Positions 44,243 to 51,414 of a stretch of 64,000 bases of DNA are shown piece after piece (position 1 is the first letter of the stretch; each line of letters begins with the position of its first letter). The stretch comes from Lysobacter spongiicola DSM 21749 (GTDB lineage Bacteria > Pseudomonadota > Gammaproteobacteria > Xanthomonadales > Xanthomonadaceae). The stretch covers positions 175,840 to 239,839 of the forward strand of contig NZ_FUXP01000003.1 of NCBI RefSeq assembly GCF_900167055.1, in the 5' to 3' direction. The translations under genes and the position numbers were made by a program. Under the pieces are notes generated by a model, which was not told where the DNA came from, ran no database searches, and saw nothing but the letters and a program-made list of their open reading frames with translations.

Positions 44243-45187
44243 TCACGACAAAGCGCGCCGGAGGTCGGCGCGACGCATGCGATCGAAGCGGACACCCGCG
44301 ACGATGCCGGGGACGCCGTTCCTATTTGGGCGACGCCAACGCGGCGTAGGCATGCGGACCAACGCCTCCAGCGCGGTGAAGTAGTCCTTGTGCTTTTCTT
44401 CGTCCCCCTTGGCACCGATGGTGAATCGACCGGACACACGACAATCAGGTCCAAACCATGATCCGTCGCGTGCGACCGGTACGAAGACAACATCGTCCAG
44501 GTCGCCGACAGGTTCGGTCTGCTGTGCGGTGTCGGATTCGCCGGGCAATCCTTTGGTGGGAACGTAGCCCTGCTTGAGCATCCACGGCAGCGCGTCACCG
44601 GGCTCGGCGTAGCGCCGATTTTCGTCTTCCACCGTCGGGAAATTCTTCCGGTGGGCATTGGTGATGACGGTAGGCTCTCGCACATCGAGCAGGAGCGCGA
44701 TGTCGGCCATGGTGAGGCGCTCCCCCCGGTCGACCTTCAGACGGGCCGCCGCCCGGGCCACCAGGTCGGCAAGGATGCCGCGATGGAAGTACCCGAACGG
44801 CAGATCGCCCGCACCGACTTCGTGCGCGCCGAGCACATCCATCTCACCGTGAGCTTCCCGCTCCATCTCATAGCCGTGCAGCACAGCCGGGGAGAACGTC
44901 CGATCGACGGCCAGCTGCAACGCGGAGACATCAACAGGGATGTCGGGCGCCCACTCCTGGTCCTGCACGTAGCTCTCAACGCGTCTGACATGCCCAAAGA
45001 GGGCCATGCCGGTGATCTCGGCGAGGTCGTCCGGGTGACGGGATTGCGCGAACTCGGAATCGGCCGCCAGGCCAAGCGCTCGAACGCCGGCTTCCTCGCC
45101 GATCACGAAATCGGCCAGAAGAGCGATCTCGGTGGCCAACAACTGAGCTTCGCGAGTGAGCTGGTCGGCGGTGTAGGTCAAGGTCAT
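44243..45187 (-). CDS. Putative helix-turn-helix protein, first gene of the defence operon
   Basis: A 314-residue protein that I do not recognise as a family. The N-terminal half is helical (MTLTYTADQLTREAQLLATE and following). Residues about 155-200 read LTMADIALLLDVREPTVITN, followed by AHRKNFPTVEDENRRY, a helix-turn-helix like that in excisionase or AlpA-like proteins. The C-terminus is basic (PRWRRPNRNGVPGI, RFDRMRRADLRRALS), which fits DNA binding. A near-perfect sigma70 promoter sits 32 bases upstream and a GATG-CTCA-CATC dyad overlaps its -10 region, so autoregulation is possible. It heads the UDG-like/HicA-like trio. Confidence 0.6.
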   Translation of the reverse strand: MTLTYTADQLTREAQLLATEIALLADFVIGEEAGVRALGLAADSEFAQSRHPDDLAEITGMALFGHVRRVESYVQDQEWAPDIPVDVSALQLAVDRTFSPAVLHGYEMEREAHGEMDVLGAHEVGAGDLPFGYFHRGILADLVARAAARLKVDRGERLTMADIALLLDVREPTVITNAHRKNFPTVEDENRRYAEPGDALPWMLKQGYVPTKGLPGESDTAQQTEPVGDLDDVVFVPVARDGSWFGPDCRVSGRFTIGAKGDEEKHKDYFTALEALVRMPTPRWRRPNRNGVPGIVAGVRFDRMRRADLRRALS

Positions 45188-45219
45188 ACGGTAGGCCTCT
45201 GCAATGTCGTGATGCTCAC

Positions 45220-45247
45220 ATCATACGGACAGCTTGCTGATTGTCAA
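45220..45247 (-). promoter_or_regulatory. Strong sigma70 promoter of the defence operon
   Basis: On the minus strand TTGACA (45247-45242), a 16-base spacer and TATGAT (45225-45220), 32 bases before the ATG of the HTH-like gene. A GATG-CTCA-CATC dyad (45211-45222) overlaps the -10. On the plus strand TTGTCA (45241-45246) with a weaker -10 17 bases on could fire toward xthA. Confidence 0.75.
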
Positions 45248-45464
45248 GTTGTGATCATTACAGTATTTCGATGGGCCGGCCCGCCCATGCCGCACGCCGA
45301 GCACATCGGCCCTGGGAAAAGCCCGCGGCATGAAAAACCCGGGTAGCCGGCGACACCCGGCCCCACGCTGAACCGGGATGACCGACAGTTGGGGCGGGAG
45401 GGCTACCATGGGCGCCGGTTCTTCGGCTGGGATCGCGGCGTGACCACCAGCCCACCGTGGCCTT

Positions 45465-45491
45465 TTGGGGGTACCACTGGGGGTACTGCCT
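45465..45491 (+). repeat. Arm-like GGGGGTA double motif, right end
   Basis: TTTTGGGGGTACC followed by ACTGGGGGTACTG matches the left-end motif at 23913 in the same orientation, 19 bases with two changes. It ends 44 bases before attR. Confidence 0.6.
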
Positions 45492-45535
45492 CCGGCCGAA
45501 TCACGTTCCCGCAAGTGAAATCAGAGTGTTAAGTC

Positions 45536-45559
45536 CCACATGAAAATCGCCAGCTGGAA
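45536..45559 (+). repeat. attR (24-bp core of the island)
   Basis: Right copy of the 24-bp repeat. It supplies the ATG and first codons of the intact xthA, including the asparagine of SWN. Confidence 0.9.
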
Positions 45560-46307
45560 CGTCAACTCGCTCAACGTCCGGATGCCGCACCTGGAGCAGT
45601 GGCTGTCGTCGGCGTCGCCCGACGTGGTGGGTCTTCAGGAGACCAAGCTCGCCGACGACCGCTTCCCGGACACCGCACTGGCCGCGATGGGCTACCGCAG
45701 CGTGTTCTGCGGCCAGAAGACCTACAACGGCGTCGCCATCCTTTCGCGCACGCCGGCCACCGACGTGCAGTTTGGCATCCCCGGTTTCGAGGACGAGCAG
45801 AAACGGGTCATCGCCGCGACCGTGGGCGATACCCGTATCGTCAATCTCTACGTGGTCAACGGCCAGTCGGTCGGCAGCGACAAGTACGCATACAAGCTGC
45901 GCTGGCTGGAGGCCGTGCACGGCTGGCTGGAAGCCGAGCGGCAACTGCATCCGCGGCTGGTGGTGCTGGGGGACTTCAACATCGCGCCGGACGACCGCGA
46001 CGTGCATGATCCCGTCGTCTGGAACGACGAGCACATCCTGACCTCCGCCGCCGAGCGGGCCGCGCTGCGCAGGCTGCTGATGCTGGGGCTGCACGATGGC
46101 TTCCGCCTGCACAACGAGGAGGCCGGCGAGTTCAGCTGGTGGGACTACCGGCAGGCCGCGTTCCGCCGGAACATGGGGCTGCGCATCGACCTGACCCTGG
46201 TGTCCGACGCTCTCCGCCCGCTCTGCCGCGCCGCGGGCATCGACCGCGAAACCCGGACATGGGAGCGGCCCAGCGACCATGCCCCGGCCTGGGTCGAACT
46301 CGACTGA
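45540..46307 (+). CDS. xthA: Exodeoxyribonuclease III (AP endonuclease)
   Basis: A 255-residue EEP-family nuclease that cleaves at abasic sites and degrades DNA 3' to 5'. Metal and catalytic residues are present: Asn7 (MKIASWN), Glu in GLQETKL, Asp and Asn in VVLGDFNIAPD, and the final SDHAP. The coding sequence is full length because attR restores the first codons, but the original upstream sequence is now 21.8 kb away next to the tssA-like gene. Transcription must therefore start in the island's right end or run in from there. No Shine-Dalgarno is visible at either copy of the leader. A terminator follows. Confidence 0.96.
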   Translation: MKIASWNVNSLNVRMPHLEQWLSSASPDVVGLQETKLADDRFPDTALAAMGYRSVFCGQKTYNGVAILSRTPATDVQFGIPGFEDEQKRVIAATVGDTRIVNLYVVNGQSVGSDKYAYKLRWLEAVHGWLEAERQLHPRLVVLGDFNIAPDDRDVHDPVVWNDEHILTSAAERAALRRLLMLGLHDGFRLHNEEAGEFSWWDYRQAAFRRNMGLRIDLTLVSDALRPLCRAAGIDRETRTWERPSDHAPAWVELD

Positions 46308-46334
46308 CAGGCTCGTCCTCGGAGCGTCGCGCAC

Positions 46335-46363
46335 AAAAAAGGCCCGGCAACTGCCGGGCCTTT
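46335..46363. terminator. Bidirectional terminator between xthA and the GlsB-like gene
   Basis: Stem GGCCCGGCA/TGCCGGGCC (46341-46360) flanked by A6 on the left and TTT on the right. It lies between convergent genes and can serve both. Confidence 0.85.
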
Positions 46364-46387
46364 GCGTTTCCGCCGGAGCGACTGTGC

Positions 46388-46660
46388 TTAACGCACGCGT
46401 CCGCGACGGAACAGGTTGACGATCGCCAACAGGACGATCGCACCAACCAGCGAGATCAGGATGCTCGGAATGCTGATGCCATCGTTGATGTCACCGCCAC
46501 CGATACCCATCAGGCCGGCCAGCCAGCCGCCGAGGAAGGCACCGATGATGCCGACCACGATGTTCAGGAAGATGCCCTGCTGCGCATCGGTCTTCATGAT
46601 CATGCTTGCGATCCAGCCAATGATGCCGCCTACGATCAGCCAAATGATGATGCTCATCAT
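46388..46660 (-). CDS. GlsB/YeaQ/YmgE-family membrane stress protein
   Basis: A 90-residue inner-membrane protein with three hydrophobic helices: IIIWLIVGGIIGWIASMIM, IFLNIVVGIIGAFLGGWLAG and SILISLVGAIVLLAIVNLF. The glycine-rich helix starts are the family hallmark. The family is linked to envelope or general stress, with no known biochemical activity. The start at 46660 has AAGGAGT 9 bases before; a second ATG follows immediately. It is convergent with xthA. Confidence 0.9.
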   Translation of the reverse strand: MMSIIIWLIVGGIIGWIASMIMKTDAQQGIFLNIVVGIIGAFLGGWLAGLMGIGGGDINDGISIPSILISLVGAIVLLAIVNLFRRGRVR

Positions 46661-46788
46661 GTTTACGTACTCCTTCGGTCCATTCAGAGGGTGGAAAAGC
46701 ACCCCTGCTTGGGGGCATCCGCAGTCTGTATAGGGGCGCGTGACGGGGACGTCTGCGATGAACAGGGCCCTCGCGGGGCCGTGGCGAA

Positions 46789-48141
46789 CTAGGCCAGCAG
46801 GTCCAGCAGGATCTGCCGCGGCAGCTTTCCGGTCTCGTTCCGGGGCAGGCACTCCACCCGTCGCAAGCGGCGTGGCAGGAACACCGGATCCAGCTGCGCC
46901 CGCAGTGCTTCCAGGATCTCGCCTTCGCTGATGCCGGGCGCCACCGCCAGGGCGGCGATGCGTCGGACGCCGGTGCTGTCGCAGCCGTCCATCTGCAGTA
47001 CCACGCCGTCCTCCACGCCGGGCACCGCCAGCAACTTGCGGGTCAGGTCCCCGAGCGAAGCACGCTTCCCGGCGATCTCCAGCAGGTCCGTGCTGCGCCC
47101 GCGCAGCTCGAAGCGCCCGTCCGGCAGCAGGTCCATCAGGTCCGCCACCACCACCGGTGCATCGAGATGCGCCGCGTGCACGGCGGTGCCGTCGGGTTGT
47201 GGCGACAAACGCACGCCCGGCAGCAGCGTCCAGGCGCTTTCGATGGCGGTCCGCCGGCGCGCGAAGATGCAGGTTTCCGTCGACCCGAACACTTCCCGCA
47301 CCTCGCAACCGAAGCGGGCTTCAGCGGCGGCGGCCAGCTCGACCGCCAGCGGCGCGGTGGCCGAGACGATGCCGGCCATCGGCGGCAGGTCGACTCCCGA
47401 GGCGACCAGTGCGCGCAGGTGTACCGGCGTGGTCACCAGCAGCGCAGGCTCGGGCGACTGCGCCAGCGCCTGGGCGACATCGCCGGGGAAGAAAGGCCGA
47501 CCGGCGTGCACCGCCACCGGCCCGAGCAACGGCAACAGCACCGTCATCTCCATGCCGTACATGTGTTGCGGTGGCACCGTGGCCACCAGGTGGCCACCCT
47601 GGCGCGGCAGCAGGTCGCCGAGCGCGGCGAGGTTCTGGCCGGTGCTGGTGCGCAGGTCGCCCCAGCGCTTGGGATTGGCCTTGGGTTCCCCGGTGCTGCC
47701 GGACGTGAATCCGATCGCCACCAGCGCATCGTCGGGCACGTCGGGCAGCACGCCTTCCGCACGCGGCAGCGCGGCCGGCAGGCAGTGGTAGTGCGGGGGC
47801 TGCGGTGCCAGCGGCCCGTCGCCCAGGCAGTAGCTGCCGGGATGGGCCGCCAGCACCTGGTCGACCACGCCTGGAGCGCGGCAGGAAGGCAGCAGCGTGG
47901 TCTGGCCGCGGATGATCGCCGCGCAGAACCCGACCAGGAAGCGGTAGCGGTCCTCGCAGAGGTTGATGGCGTAGCGGCCCTGGGGCAGGCCCGCGGCCAC
48001 GCCCAGGACCTCCCTGCGGAAGATGGACAGGTCCGTCTCGCCGCGGCAATCGAAGGCCAAAGGTCGGACGTCCTCGCCCATGGCGATTGGCGAGGCGACG
48101 CTGCTGGCGGACGCGTAGGTGGCGCTGGCTACCGCGGACAT
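46789..48141 (-). CDS. AMP-dependent synthetase/ligase (acyl/aryl-CoA-ligase-like)
   Basis: A 450-residue ANL-superfamily adenylating enzyme. The phosphate loop is IGFTSGSTGEPKANPK, the adenine motif region is VREVFGSTETCIFA, and DGRFELRGRSTDLLEIAGKR and a C-terminal NETGKLPRQI lysine motif follow. It activates a carboxylate as AMP ester for transfer to CoA or a carrier protein. A phosphopantetheinyl transferase gene is divergent from it, 70 bases apart, which suggests a carrier-protein substrate. In Xanthomonas such a ligase takes part in aryl-polyene (xanthomonadin) synthesis, but no other pigment genes are here, so this is inference. AGGAAAG precedes the start. Confidence 0.82.
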   Translation of the reverse strand: MSAVASATYASASSVASPIAMGEDVRPLAFDCRGETDLSIFRREVLGVAAGLPQGRYAINLCEDRYRFLVGFCAAIIRGQTTLLPSCRAPGVVDQVLAAHPGSYCLGDGPLAPQPPHYHCLPAALPRAEGVLPDVPDDALVAIGFTSGSTGEPKANPKRWGDLRTSTGQNLAALGDLLPRQGGHLVATVPPQHMYGMEMTVLLPLLGPVAVHAGRPFFPGDVAQALAQSPEPALLVTTPVHLRALVASGVDLPPMAGIVSATAPLAVELAAAAEARFGCEVREVFGSTETCIFARRRTAIESAWTLLPGVRLSPQPDGTAVHAAHLDAPVVVADLMDLLPDGRFELRGRSTDLLEIAGKRASLGDLTRKLLAVPGVEDGVVLQMDGCDSTGVRRIAALAVAPGISEGEILEALRAQLDPVFLPRRLRRVECLPRNETGKLPRQILLDLLA

Positions 48142-48211
48142 GGCTTTCCTGTGGTGCTTGATACGGCGGCATTGCGCCGCTCCCCTGCCGGTAGCTTACG
48201 CTGGCGGCCCC

Positions 48212-48808
48212 ATGCGAAGCCAACCGCCGCCGACGTTTCCACCCGCGCGCGCCGCTCCCCGCTGGGCCTGGCTGCCGCTAGCCCGTCGGGCGCCGGCCGA
48301 GCCGGTCGCGCGGCAATGGATCGGCGGGTTGCTCGGCCGCGAGCCCGACGGGCTCCCGCTGACGAGGAACCCGCATGGTCGGCCGGTGTTCGGGCCGCCC
48401 CTGCAGCACCTTGACTGCAACTGGAGCCACAGCGGGGACGGGCTGCTGGTGGCCCTGGCCGAAGAGCGGTGCGTGGGCATCGACCTGGAGTGGGTGAAGC
48501 CACGCCCGAATGCGTTGGCGCTGGCCCGTCGTTATTTCCATGCCTCGGAAGCGGCATGGCTGGCCGCGATGCAGCCACCGGAGCGGGAAGCCGCTTTCCT
48601 GCGGCTGTGGTGCGCCAAGGAGGCGATGCTCAAGGCACACGGTCGCGGGCTGGCCTTCGGCCTCGACCGCCTGGCGCTGCAACCGGGCCCCGGGGGACTG
48701 CAGGTGTCCAGTTGCGCCGGCGAGCTGGGGGCAGCCGATGACTGGTCCCTGCTCGAGCTCACCCCCGCGCCGGGCTACGTCGGCGCCCTCGCCTGGCGCT
48801 GCCGGTGA
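48212..48808 (+). CDS. 4'-Phosphopantetheinyl transferase (Sfp-type)
   Basis: A 198-residue Sfp/AcpT-type enzyme that moves phosphopantetheine from CoA to acyl carrier proteins. Motifs are [18 protein letters not shown] (P1-like), [12 protein letters not shown] (metal Asp) and [20 protein letters not shown] (WxxKEA). The start is placed at ATG 48212; the frame is open to 48119 but overlaps the divergent promoter. Pairing with the AMP-ligase suggests both act on one carrier protein. The rsmG start lies 28 bases downstream. Confidence 0.88.
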   Translation: MRSQPPPTFPPARAAPRWAWLPLARRAPAEPVARQWIGGLLGREPDGLPLTRNPHGRPVFGPPLQHLDCNWSHSGDGLLVALAEERCVGIDLEWVKPRPNALALARRYFHASEAAWLAAMQPPEREAAFLRLWCAKEAMLKAHGRGLAFGLDRLALQPGPGGLQVSSCAGELGAADDWSLLELTPAPGYVGALAWRCR

Positions 48809-48836
48809 TGCCGCCGGCGCGGCATACTTGCCGCCG

Positions 48837-49535
48837 ATGAAACCCCATGATCTTCCGCCGTCGCTCCGCCCCCGCCTCGAGGACGGGCTGGCCACGCTCG
48901 CCCTGGAGCGCGACCTGGCCGCGCCGCTGCTGGACTACCTCGCGCTGCTGGTGCGGTGGAACGCCACCTACAACCTCACCGCCGTGCGCGACCCGGCTGA
49001 AATGGTCGACAAGCACCTGCTCGACTCGCTGGCGATGCACCCGTACGTGGACGCTCCCGCCACGCGCGGCGGGAGCCTCGCCGACCTCGGCACCGGCGCC
49101 GGCCTGCCGGGCATCCCGCTGGCGATCGCCAAGCCCACGCTGCAGGTGACGCTGGTCGAAAGCAACGGCAAGAAGGCGCGCTTCATGCGCGAGGCGATCC
49201 GCAAGCTCGGCCTGCGCAACGCGCGGGTCGCCGAATCCCGGATCGAGCAGCTGGACGAGCCGGGTGGGTACGACGCGATCACCGCGCGCGCGCTCGCGAC
49301 CCTGCCACTGATCCTGCAACTGGGCGGGCACCTGCTGGGCCCGGACGGCGTGCTGCTGGCGATGAAGGGTGCCTATCCGGAGGACGAAATCGCAGCCCTG
49401 CCGGAAGGCTGGGAGCTGCGGGGTTCGCAGCCGCTGCAGGTGCCGGGCCTGGACGCGGAGCGCCACCTCCTGGAAATCGGGCGCTCCGGGGCCCGTCAGG
49501 AGGGGTTCGGCAAGCCGGCGCCGGGGCGGGCATAA
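48837..49535 (+). CDS. rsmG: 16S rRNA (guanine-N7)-methyltransferase RsmG
   Basis: A 232-residue SAM-dependent methyltransferase that makes m7G527 in 16S rRNA. The SAM motif is [19 protein letters not shown], with [20 protein letters not shown] and [13 protein letters not shown] following, all typical. The N-terminal [20 protein letters not shown] is the family opening. The longer upstream open frame runs through the phosphopantetheinyl transferase gene and is not used. It starts the rsmG-parA-parB group that lies near the chromosome origin in many gammaproteobacteria. Confidence 0.96.
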   Translation: MKPHDLPPSLRPRLEDGLATLALERDLAAPLLDYLALLVRWNATYNLTAVRDPAEMVDKHLLDSLAMHPYVDAPATRGGSLADLGTGAGLPGIPLAIAKPTLQVTLVESNGKKARFMREAIRKLGLRNARVAESRIEQLDEPGGYDAITARALATLPLILQLGGHLLGPDGVLLAMKGAYPEDEIAALPEGWELRGSQPLQVPGLDAERHLLEIGRSGARQEGFGKPAPGRA

Positions 49536-49602
49536 TCCCCTGTCCGACCGGCGCCCGGCGCCGTCTTCGCTTCACGCACCACTGAACCAGGGGACGAGCC
49601 GC

Positions 49603-50424
49603 ATGGCCCGCATCATCGCCGTCGCCAACCAGAAGGGCGGGGTCGGCAAGACCACCACAGCGGTCAACCTGGCCGCAGCGCTGGCGCGCACGCCGAAGAA
49701 GGTCCTGCTGGTCGACCTCGACCCGCAGGGCAACGCCACCATGGGCGCGGGCATCAACAAGCGCGAGCTCGAGGCCTCGGTGTGCGAGGTGCTGCTGGGC
49801 GAGAGCGACGCGCGCGCGGCCGTGGTGCGCACCGAAGAAGACTACGACCTGCTGCCCGGCAACATCGACCTGACCGCGGCCGAGATCCAGCTGATGGGGG
49901 TCCAGCGCCGCGAACACCAGCTCAAGCAGGCGCTGGCGCCGATCGTCGATGACTACGACTTCATCCTGGTGGACTGCCCGCCGGCGCTGTCCCTGCTCAC
50001 GCTGAACGCGCTGACCGCAGCGGATTCGGTGATCGTCCCGATGCAGTGCGAGTACTACGCGCTGGAAGGCATCAGCGCGCTGCTCGACACCATCGAGGCG
50101 ATCAAGGCAGAGCTGAACCCGAGGCTCGAGATCGAAGGCGTGCTGCGCACCATGTTCGACGTGCGCAACAACCTGGCCAACGCGGTCTCGGCTGAACTGA
50201 CCAATCACTTCGGCGAACAGGTGTTCCGCACCATCGTGCCGCGCAACGTTCGGCTGGCCGAGGCACCCAGCCATGGCCAGAGCATCGTCGGCTACGACCG
50301 CGCTTCGCGCGGGGGCATCGCCTATCTCGGGCTGGCCGGCGAAGTGCTGCGCCGCCAGCGCGAGCGCGAGGCTGCCGCACCCGTCGCCACCGCCAGCGCG
50401 CCGACCCCGGAGACCGCCGCATGA
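49603..50424 (+). CDS. parA: Chromosome partitioning ATPase ParA
   Basis: A 273-residue Walker-type ATPase that segregates chromosome origins with ParB. The deviant Walker A is QKGGVGKTTTAVNLA, the A' motif LLVDLDPQGNATMG and Walker B FILVDCPPALSLL. The C-terminal 15 residues are an Ala/Pro tail. It lies 67 bases after rsmG, and its stop overlaps the parB start by ATGA. No parS site was seen in the window by eye. Confidence 0.96.
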   Translation: MARIIAVANQKGGVGKTTTAVNLAAALARTPKKVLLVDLDPQGNATMGAGINKRELEASVCEVLLGESDARAAVVRTEEDYDLLPGNIDLTAAEIQLMGVQRREHQLKQALAPIVDDYDFILVDCPPALSLLTLNALTAADSVIVPMQCEYYALEGISALLDTIEAIKAELNPRLEIEGVLRTMFDVRNNLANAVSAELTNHFGEQVFRTIVPRNVRLAEAPSHGQSIVGYDRASRGGIAYLGLAGEVLRRQREREAAAPVATASAPTPETAA

Positions 50425-51359
50425 GCGAGAGCAAGACACCCGCCAAATCCGCATCGGCGGCCAAGAAGCGCGGCCTGGGCCGGGGCCTGGAGGCACTGCT
50501 GGGCCCGAAGGCGGCGGCCGAGGTGCCGGCACTCGAGGCGGCCGCGGGTGACACCCTGCGCCAGCTTCCCGTCGATGCCCTGACTGCCGGCAAATACCAG
50601 CCCCGCAAGCACTGGGACGAGGACAAGCTCGAAGAGCTGGCCGAATCGATCAGGGCGCAGGGCGTGATCCAGCCGATCGTGGTGCGCGAGATCGGCGACC
50701 ACGGCGGCAAGACCTACGAGATCATCGCCGGCGAACGCCGCTGGCGCGCCTCCCGCCTCGCCGGCCTCACCGAGATTCCGGTGGTGGTGCGCGAAGTCGA
50801 CGACCGCACCGTCGTCGCGATGGCGCTGATCGAGAACATCCAGCGCGAGGACCTCAATCCGCTTGAAGAGGCCGGCGCGCTGCAGCGCTTGATTGACGAA
50901 TTCGACCTGACCCATGCGCAGGCGGCCGGTGCCGTCGGCCGCTCGCGCGCGGCGGTGTCCAACCTGCTGCGCCTGCTGGAACTCCCGCCGGCCATCCGCG
51001 CCCTGGTCGAGGCGCGGCGGCTGGAAATGGGGCACGCGCGCGCGTTGTTGACGCTGTCGCCTGAACTCGCCAGCAAGCTCGCGCACGATGCGGCCGAGAA
51101 TGGCTGGTCGGTACGCGAGGTCGAGCACCGTGCGCAGCAGTTCGCCCTGGGCAAGGTGCCGGACAACAAGCGCGCCAAGCCCGCCCGGCAGAAGCCGCAC
51201 GCCGACATCGTGTCGCTGGAGCGCGAGCTCTCGGAGTCGCTCAACACGAAGGTCAACGTGTTGCACGGGCGCGGCGGCAAGGGCCGGCTGGTGATCCACT
51301 ACAGCGACCTCGACTCGCTCGACGGCGTGCTGGAGAAGCTGCGCAGTCCGAGCGAATAG
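50421..51359 (+). CDS. parB: Chromosome partitioning protein ParB
   Basis: A 312-residue ParB/Spo0J protein. It has the N-terminal CTPase box (YEIIAGERRWRASRLAGL with GxRR), VALIENIQREDLNPLEEA and a helix-turn-helix (LTHAQAAGAVGRSRAAVSNL). The short C-terminal dimer domain follows a basic linker. The N-terminus (GLGRGLEALLGP) is the ParA-stimulating motif. It is coupled to parA by ATGA. Confidence 0.96.
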   Translation: MSESKTPAKSASAAKKRGLGRGLEALLGPKAAAEVPALEAAAGDTLRQLPVDALTAGKYQPRKHWDEDKLEELAESIRAQGVIQPIVVREIGDHGGKTYEIIAGERRWRASRLAGLTEIPVVVREVDDRTVVAMALIENIQREDLNPLEEAGALQRLIDEFDLTHAQAAGAVGRSRAAVSNLLRLLELPPAIRALVEARRLEMGHARALLTLSPELASKLAHDAAENGWSVREVEHRAQQFALGKVPDNKRAKPARQKPHADIVSLERELSESLNTKVNVLHGRGGKGRLVIHYSDLDSLDGVLEKLRSPSE

Positions 51360-51414
51360 TCCGTTGCACCTGCGTCTCCCCGGGGTCTGGGCGACGCTGG
51401 TATCGGATGCGAAG

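Larger units (their letters stand above)
23767..45559. mobile_element. Integrated genomic island in the 5' end of xthA (21.8 kb)
   Basis: Identical 24-bp direct repeats mark both ends (23767-23790 and 45536-45559). They begin CCACATGAAAATC and end CCAGCTGGAA and include the first seven codons of xthA. A P4-type integrase lies 177 bases inside the left repeat. Similar GGGGGTA double motifs sit inside both ends in the same orientation. The left part (about 23.8-32.3 kb) has less GC-biased codon use than the flanks. Cargo: unknown small and secreted proteins, a second recombinase, AlpA, a membrane nuclease-like protein and a long defence-type operon. One copy of the repeat plus the insert is 21,769 bases. 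No replication or conjugation genes were recognised, so spread would rely on a helper. Confidence 0.9.

Noticed and set aside
48837..51359. parS site near parAB
   Set aside because: No copy of the consensus palindrome was seen by eye; a computed search would be needed to exclude it.
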